DNA of 64,000 nt from the NCBI RefSeq assembly GCF_000240165.1, contig NC_017586.1:3224001-3288000 (forward strand), given 5' to 3'. Source of the DNA: Streptantibioticus cattleyicolor NRRL 8057 = DSM 46488. Its GTDB lineage: Bacteria; Actinomycetota; Actinomycetes; Streptomycetales; Streptomycetaceae. Under the pieces are notes generated by a model, which saw only the letters and a list, made by a program, of their open reading frames with translations, had not been told where the DNA came from and did not search any database. This document shows positions 59,326 through 64,000 of the stretch, one piece after another (the stretch's first letter is position 1; each line of letters starts with the position of its first letter). The position numbers and the translations under genes are program-made.

Positions 59326-61179
59326 TCAGCTCTTGATGCGGTTGGTCAGCTCGGTGACCTGGTTGTAGATGGACCGCCGCTCGGCCATCAGGGCGCGGAT
59401 CTTGCGGTCGGCGTGCATCACCGTGGTGTGGTCGCGGCCCCCGAAGAGGGCGCCGATCTTCGGCAGCGACAGGTCGGTCAGCTCCCGGCACAGGTACATG
59501 GCGATCTGCCGCGCGGTCACCAGCACCCGGCTGCGGGAGGAACCGCACAGGTCCTCCACGGTGAGCCCGAAGTACGCGGCGGTCTCCGCCATGATCGCGT
59601 TGCCGGAGATCTCCGGTACCGCGTCCTCGCCGCCCGGGATCAGGTCCTTCAGGACGATCTCGGTCAGCTGGAGGTCCACCGGCTGGCGGTTGAGGCTGGC
59701 GAACGCGGTGACCCGGATCAGCGCCCCCTCCAGCTCGCGGATGTTGCGCGAGATCCGGGAGGCGATGAACTCCAGCACCTCCGGCGGGGCGTTGAGCTGC
59801 TCCTGCACCGCCTTCTTGCGCAGGATGGCGATCCGGGTCTCCAGCTCGGGCGGCTGGACGTCGGTGATCAGGCCCCACTCGAAGCGGTTGCGCAGCCGGT
59901 CCTCCAGGGTCACCAGCTGCTTGGGCGGCCGGTCCGAGGAGAGCACGATCTGCTTGTTGGCGTTGTGCAGGGTGTTGAAGGTGTGGAAGAACTCCTCCTG
60001 CGTCGACTCCTTGCTCGCCAGGAACTGGATGTCGTCGACCAGCAGGATGTCCATCTCGCGGTAGCGCTTGCGGAACGCGTCGCCCTTGCCGTCGCGGATG
60101 GAGTTGATGAACTCGTTGGTGAACTCCTCCGAGCTGACGTACCGCACCCGGGTGCCCGGGTACAGGCTGCGGGCGTAGTGCCCGATCGCGTGCAGCAGGT
60201 GGGTCTTGCCCAGCCCTGACTCGCCGTAGATGAACAGCGGGTTGTACGCCTTGGCGGGGGCTTCGGCGACGGCCACCGCGGCGGCGTGCGCGAAGCGGTT
60301 GGAGGCGCCGATGACGAAGGTGTCGAAGAGGTACTTGGGGTTGAGCCGGGCGGTCGGCTCGCCGGGGCCGGGCGCCGGGGCCGGCTGCGCGGCGAGCGGG
60401 CCGGGGGCGCCGCTGGACGCCGGGAGCGCGTCGGCCGGCCGGACCCCGCCACCGGGGCGCTCGGGCGGCTGCGGCGCCGGGTAACCCGTCTGCTGGCCGT
60501 AGTCGGGCTGCCCGAACTCCTGCTGGGTGTACTCCTGTTGCTGCCCGTGCTGGCCGTACTCCTGCTGCTGGCCGTAGTCGCGCTGGCCGCCGCCGTACGG
60601 GTCGCGGTCGGGGTAACCGCCGCGCCGGGGCTGCTGCCAGGCGTCGGTGCCCTCGGGTCCGCCGTGGCCGTGCTCCTGCGGGCGGCCGTGGGCGTACGGG
60701 TCGGAGTGGGCCGGGGGCGGCCAGCCGCCGGACTCGTGGCCGGAGGGGTAGTCGGGGTACGCCCGGCGGATCACCGGACCGTCCTCCGCGGAACGCGGGT
60801 AGTCCTCGTAGTCGCGGCGCTGCTCGGCGTAGCGCCCCGGGGCCGGGGCGGGCGGCTGCTGGGGCGCGGGCTGCCGGTCGGCGGCGGGGGCCTGCGGGGC
60901 CGCGGCGGCCGTGCTGGAGTCCACGGTGATCGCGATGCGGATCGGGCGGCCGAACTCCCGGGTCAGCCCCTCGGTGATCACCGGCAGCAGCCGGCCCTCC
61001 AGGACGCCCTTGGCGTACTCGTTGGGCGCGGCCAGCAACGCGGTGTCGGCCACCAGCGCCAGCGCCTGGCAGGCCTTGAGCCACCGCTGGTCCTTGGCCT
61101 CGACACCCTGGCCGTCGGCGAGGAGGTGATCCAGCACACGCGGCCACACTGCGGCAAGATCGGCAGTTACATCAGCCAC
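59326..61179 (-). CDS. dnaA: Chromosomal replication initiator DnaA
   Basis: The 617-residue protein has domain I (about 1-90; [32 protein letters not shown]), then a very long disordered domain II (about 95-270) rich in Pro, Gln, Tyr and Gly with QQQEYGQ-like repeats. The AAA+ domain III has [13 protein letters not shown] and [13 protein letters not shown]. Domain IV has the DnaA-box-binding [15 protein letters not shown]. The enlarged domain II is typical of Streptomyces. GTG 61179. It initiates replication at the adjacent oriC and is probably autoregulated through the box at 61342. Confidence 0.98.
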   Translation of the reverse strand: MADVTADLAAVWPRVLDHLLADGQGVEAKDQRWLKACQALALVADTALLAAPNEYAKGVLEGRLLPVITEGLTREFGRPIRIAITVDSSTAAAAPQAPAADRQPAPQQPPAPAPGRYAEQRRDYEDYPRSAEDGPVIRRAYPDYPSGHESGGWPPPAHSDPYAHGRPQEHGHGGPEGTDAWQQPRRGGYPDRDPYGGGQRDYGQQQEYGQHGQQQEYTQQEFGQPDYGQQTGYPAPQPPERPGGGVRPADALPASSGAPGPLAAQPAPAPGPGEPTARLNPKYLFDTFVIGASNRFAHAAAVAVAEAPAKAYNPLFIYGESGLGKTHLLHAIGHYARSLYPGTRVRYVSSEEFTNEFINSIRDGKGDAFRKRYREMDILLVDDIQFLASKESTQEEFFHTFNTLHNANKQIVLSSDRPPKQLVTLEDRLRNRFEWGLITDVQPPELETRIAILRKKAVQEQLNAPPEVLEFIASRISRNIRELEGALIRVTAFASLNRQPVDLQLTEIVLKDLIPGGEDAVPEISGNAIMAETAAYFGLTVEDLCGSSRSRVLVTARQIAMYLCRELTDLSLPKIGALFGGRDHTTVMHADRKIRALMAERRSIYNQVTELTNRIKS

Positions 61180-61735
61180 AGTGCACGCTCTCTCGCTTGA
61201 TCGTCGACTCGCTGGTGGAAATGGCCCGCCCGTGGGATGCGAAGGGCGCCGAGGTGTCCCGCGAAGGGGTGGTTCTGCGAATAGATGGGGGATTGCAGAG
61301 TTCAGCCACGGTAGTCAGCGCGCCGCGCGCGGTTCAAGTCGTTGTCCACAGGGTGTGTACAAATGTGCCACGGGAGCGCCCGCGATGCGTCCCCAGGGGG
61401 CGGCGGCCCCCTTCGCGGGAGGGAACGGGCTGGTCAGCCACGCCGTCTAGGGCGCCGGTACGGGCGCCGGGAAGGCCCGCAATGGTACGGTCGGGCGGCC
61501 TGCCGGGGCCCTGGACGGGCTCGGTTTGACCGGATGGCGTAGCCGCGCGTACCGTGACGAGGTCGAGTTGTCGATGGCTGCTGCCGCCTGCCTGTCGAAG
61601 GGCACAGGTCACCCCGGGTGAGCTGGACAAGCGGTACACCTAGGGCGGACGCGAGCTTCGTGGGCGCACGGTGACAGCCAAGCGACGCCCCACACCTCGT
61701 CTTTCCAAGACGACAAGCATTCCTGGAGTCCCCGA
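61180..61735. promoter_or_regulatory. dnaA-rpmH divergent promoter region
   Basis: No gene lies in these 556 bases. A perfect DnaA box TTGTCCACA at 61342-61350 fits dnaA autoregulation, as shown for Streptomyces dnaA. The rpmH promoter must lie toward the right end. No clear -35/-10 pair is assigned. The stretch 61440-61560 is GC-rich without repeats. Confidence 0.55.
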
Positions 61736-61873
61736 GTGAGCAAGCGCACCTTCCAGCCGAACAACCGCCGCCGCGCGAAGACCCACGGCTTCCGGCTGCG
61801 CATGCGCACCCGTGCCGGGCGCGCCATTCTCGCGTCGCGCCGCAGCAAGGGCCGCGCGCGCCTGTCCGCCTGA
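61736..61873 (+). CDS. rpmH: 50S ribosomal protein L34
   Basis: The 45-residue protein is very basic: [21 protein letters not shown] followed by [23 protein letters not shown], an exact L34 pattern. GTG 61736 is preceded by CTGGAG. It opens the rpmH-rnpA-yidD-yidC-jag cluster on the plus strand, divergent from dnaA. Confidence 0.97.
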   Translation: MSKRTFQPNNRRRAKTHGFRLRMRTRAGRAILASRRSKGRARLSA

Positions 61874-61889
61874 TCGCACGGGTCATGCC

Positions 61890-62300
61890 GTGCTGCCCTC
61901 CGAGAATCGGCTGAGGCGGCGCCAGGACTTCGCGACGGCGGTACGACGGGGGCGTCGGGCCGGACGCCCGCTCCTCGTCGTGCACCTGAAACACAAGGGG
62001 CCGTCCCTTCCGCCCACGGTGGCGGAGGGCGGCACCACGGACCCGCACACGGCGGGGGGGAGCCCTCCCCCGGCGCGTGCGGGTTTCGTCGTGAGCAAAG
62101 CTGTGGGCGGCGCCGTCCAACGTAACCTGGTCAAGAGGCGTCTGCGGCATCTCGTCCGCGACCGCCTGCCGGACCTCCCGCCCGGTAGCCTGGTGGTGGT
62201 ACGGGCACTGCCCGGCGCCGCCGCGGCGGACCAGGAAACCCTGGCCCGCGACCTGGACGCCGCCCTGCGGCGCCTGCTGGGCGGAGGTGTCGCGCGATGA
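61890..62300 (+). CDS. rnpA: Ribonuclease P protein component
   Basis: The 136-residue basic protein starts [21 protein letters not shown] and contains the RNR motif region [26 protein letters not shown]. It binds the catalytic RNase P RNA to mature tRNA 5' ends. A loop of about 25 residues ([20 protein letters not shown], then [10 protein letters not shown]) is inserted before the conserved FVVSKAVG strand, giving a slightly long protein. GTG 61890. Its stop overlaps the yidD ATG. Confidence 0.95.
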   Translation: MLPSENRLRRRQDFATAVRRGRRAGRPLLVVHLKHKGPSLPPTVAEGGTTDPHTAGGSPPPARAGFVVSKAVGGAVQRNLVKRRLRHLVRDRLPDLPPGSLVVVRALPGAAAADQETLARDLDAALRRLLGGGVAR

Positions 62301-62623
62301 AATACCCGCTGCTGTGGCTGATCAAGCTCTACCAGTGGACCATCAGCCCGCTGCTCGGACCCGTCTGCAAGTACTACCCCTCCTGTTCCCACTACGGGTA
62401 CGAGGCCATCGCGGTGCACGGAGCGGTCAAGGGGACGGCCCTGACCGCCTGGCGCATCCTGCGGTGCAACCCGTGGTCCCTCGGCGGTGTCGACCATGTG
62501 CCGCCACGCAAACGCCCCCCGTGGCACGTCCGGCTGCGCCAAGCGCTGCGGAAGACCCCGGGGGCTCCCACCGCTGACGCCCACCGGGCCACCGAGACCC
62601 AGCCCACTGCCCAAGGAGCCTGA
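62297..62623 (+). CDS. yidD: YidD membrane protein insertion efficiency factor
   Basis: The 108-residue protein has the conserved haemolysin-like core [30 protein letters not shown] ... [17 protein letters not shown] with three invariant cysteines. A variable basic tail follows. It assists YidC-dependent membrane protein insertion. ATG 62297 overlaps the rnpA stop (ATGA). Confidence 0.95.
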   Translation: MKYPLLWLIKLYQWTISPLLGPVCKYYPSCSHYGYEAIAVHGAVKGTALTAWRILRCNPWSLGGVDHVPPRKRPPWHVRLRQALRKTPGAPTADAHRATETQPTAQGA

Positions 62624-62627
62624 TTAA

Positions 62628-63800
62628 GTGGGAACGATCCTGAGTCCCCTCTACACCGCTGTTTCCTGGATCATCGTCCAGTTCCACTCGTTCTACAGCC
62701 TGATCTTCAAGCCTGACAGCGGCTGGGCGTGGGGTCTGTCCATCGTCTCGCTGGTGATCGTGATCCGGATCTGCCTGATCCCGCTGTTCGTCAAGCAGAT
62801 CAAGGCGACGCGGAACATGCAGGTGCTCCAGCCGAAGATGAAGGCGATCCAGGAGCGCTACAAGCACGACAAGCAGCGTCAGTCCGAAGAGATGATGAAG
62901 CTGTACAAGGAGTCGGGCACCAACCCGCTCTCCAGCTGCTTGCCGATCCTTGTACAGTCCCCCTTCTTCATGTCGCTGTACGGCGTGCTGCACAACATCG
63001 CCACCGGCCACGAGGTCGGCGTCATCCACAGCCAGCTGCTGGACAGCGCCCGGCACGCGCACATCTTCGGTGCCCCGCTGTCGGTGACCTTCACCGACAG
63101 CGCCAACAAGATCGCCTCCCTCGGCGCCTCGGCGACCGATGTGCGGATCGTCACGGTCGTGATGATCGTCCTGATGTCGGCGTCGCAGTTCTACACGCAG
63201 CGCCAGCTGATGACGAAGAACGTCGACATGACGGTGAAGACGCCGTTCATGCAGCAGCAGAAGATGCTGATGTACGTCTTCCCGGTGATGTTCGCCGTCT
63301 TCGGCATCAACTTCCCGGTCGGTGTCCTCGTGTACTGGCTCACCACCAACGTGTGGACCATGGGTCAGCAGATGTTCGTCATCCGCCGCAACCCGACCCC
63401 GGGCAGCATCGCGTTCAAGGAGCGCCAGGAGCGGCTGCGCGCCAAGGGCAAGCTCGCCGAGGAGCCGGCCAAGGGTGCCGCCGCCAAGACCGCGGAGAGC
63501 GGCCAGCCGGTGCGCCGTCAGCAGCCCAAGCGGCAGTCCAAGTCCCAGCGGCAGACCGGCCCGGCCACGGCGAAGGGCGGCAAGGTCACGGGTACGGACG
63601 AGGAGCGGCCCGCCGAGAGCGGTGGCGCCGAGGCGTCCGACGAGGGCGCCGAGCAGCCGGCCAGGAGCGCCCAGGCCAAGCCGGGCCAGTCCGGGCAGCC
63701 GAAGTCCGGTCAGGGGAAGGGCGGCCAGGCCAAGGGCGGGCAGCCCAAGGCGGGCCAGCGCAAGGGCCCGCAGCGGTCCAAGTCTCCCTCGAAGAAGTAG
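62628..63800 (+). CDS. yidC: YidC/OxaI-family membrane protein insertase
   Basis: The 390-residue protein has five membrane segments and the conserved cytoplasmic hairpin [62 protein letters not shown]. The catalytic-groove Arg lies in [11 protein letters not shown]. The C-terminal 130 residues are a long Lys/Gly/Gln/Ser-rich tail of QAKGGQPK-like repeats, common in Streptomyces YidC. It inserts membrane proteins with or without SecYEG. GTG 62628 follows AAGGAG. Confidence 0.96.
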   Translation: MGTILSPLYTAVSWIIVQFHSFYSLIFKPDSGWAWGLSIVSLVIVIRICLIPLFVKQIKATRNMQVLQPKMKAIQERYKHDKQRQSEEMMKLYKESGTNPLSSCLPILVQSPFFMSLYGVLHNIATGHEVGVIHSQLLDSARHAHIFGAPLSVTFTDSANKIASLGASATDVRIVTVVMIVLMSASQFYTQRQLMTKNVDMTVKTPFMQQQKMLMYVFPVMFAVFGINFPVGVLVYWLTTNVWTMGQQMFVIRRNPTPGSIAFKERQERLRAKGKLAEEPAKGAAAKTAESGQPVRRQQPKRQSKSQRQTGPATAKGGKVTGTDEERPAESGGAEASDEGAEQPARSAQAKPGQSGQPKSGQGKGGQAKGGQPKAGQRKGPQRSKSPSKK

Positions 63801-63839
63801 CGCGAAGCGCACAGAGCGCACATGGATAGGAGTCCATCC

Positions 63840-64000
63840 GTGACGGAAGGCACCACCCCCGTTGTCGAGGGCGAGGACGCCCTGACCCGCCTCGAGCAGG
63901 AAGGGGAGATCGCCGCCGACTACCTTGAGGGTCTGCTGGACATCGCCGACCTCGACGGTGACATCGACATGGACGTCGAGGGCGACCGGGCCGCCGTCTC
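63840..64000 (+). CDS. jag: Jag/SpoIIIJ-associated RNA-binding protein (5' part)
   Basis: Only the first 53 codons are present before the window ends. The acidic start TEGTTPVVEGEDALTRLEQEGEIAADYLEGLLDIADLDGDIDMDVEGDRAAVS matches the N-terminal region of actinobacterial Jag (KhpB) proteins, whose KH and R3H domains would follow outside. GTG 63840 has AGGAG seven bases upstream. ATG 63822 is in frame but less well placed. Jag follows yidC as expected. Confidence 0.85.
   Translation, partial: MTEGTTPVVEGEDALTRLEQEGEIAADYLEGLLDIADLDGDIDMDVEGDRAAV

Noticed and set aside
61983-61996. parS-like CACCTGAAAC in rnpA
   Set aside because: Four mismatches to the 14-bp parS core and only one arm preserved; it simply encodes part of VHLKHK.

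Overview
The window is about 64 kb of very GC-rich actinobacterial DNA and almost certainly comes from a Streptomyces or close relative (Streptomycetaceae). The gene order yidC-yidD-rnpA-rpmH / dnaA / oriC / dnaN / gnd / recF / DUF721 / gyrB / gyrA, the 617-residue DnaA with a long disordered domain II, the crgA-sortase E block and the fhaA-fhaB-pstP-rodA-pbpA-pknB operon are all typical of the middle of a Streptomyces linear chromosome. GTG starts and GTGA/ATGA stop-start overlaps are frequent.

Layout. 1-9.5 kb: phenylacetate catabolism (3' end of paaN, then paaABCDE behind a PaaR-like operator), interrupted by a minus-strand trio DUF5819 / HTTM / TrmH-type methyltransferase, followed by an acyl-CoA dehydrogenase with a KstR-type palindrome and a rhodanese. 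9.6-20.4 kb: a J-domain protein, a multidomain SpoIIE phosphatase, MarR- and HxlR-controlled membrane and redox genes (an ABC-2-like membrane protein, azoreductase, an MFS pump fused to two carboxypeptidase-regulatory domains) and tRNA-Leu(CAG). 20.8-29 kb: the FHA/PP2C/RodA/PBP/PknB cell-wall and Ser-Thr phosphorylation operon. 29-34 kb: three class E sortases, a PabA/TrpG amidotransferase, a 57-aa membrane protein, DUF881 and crgA, then a cluster of DnaA boxes. 34-42.4 kb: rhomboid protease, cyclophilin, DUF5324, a membrane-anchored XRE regulator translationally coupled to a large SARP/NB-ARC regulator, and a DUF4232 lipoprotein. 42.4-48 kb is the accessory-looking part: a lone CRISPR-repeat-like element, a gene broken by a stop codon, a GT-B-like gene behind a heptanucleotide tandem repeat, an NB-ARC/TPR protein, a Uma2-like protein and tRNA-Ala. 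48-64 kb: DLW-39 protein, tRNA-Ile, gyrase, recF, gnd, dnaN, oriC, dnaA, and the rpmH-rnpA-yidD-yidC-jag cluster, the last cut by the window end.

Most of the window is housekeeping, and its replication and segregation parts connect: oriC (about 58.6-59.1 kb) and dnaA, a second DnaA-box cluster 25 kb away, and three parS-like ParB sites about 20 kb from oriC. The parS-like sites are embedded in frame in the SARP gene, where they encode repeated VSRET/VSGET peptides. The most unusual observation is the (CGACGGG)n repeat at the 5' end of the GT-B-like gene. Its length puts the only upstream ATG codons out of frame with the body, so it is a candidate contingency (phase-variable) locus. All functional statements are from reading the sequence. 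No database search was run.
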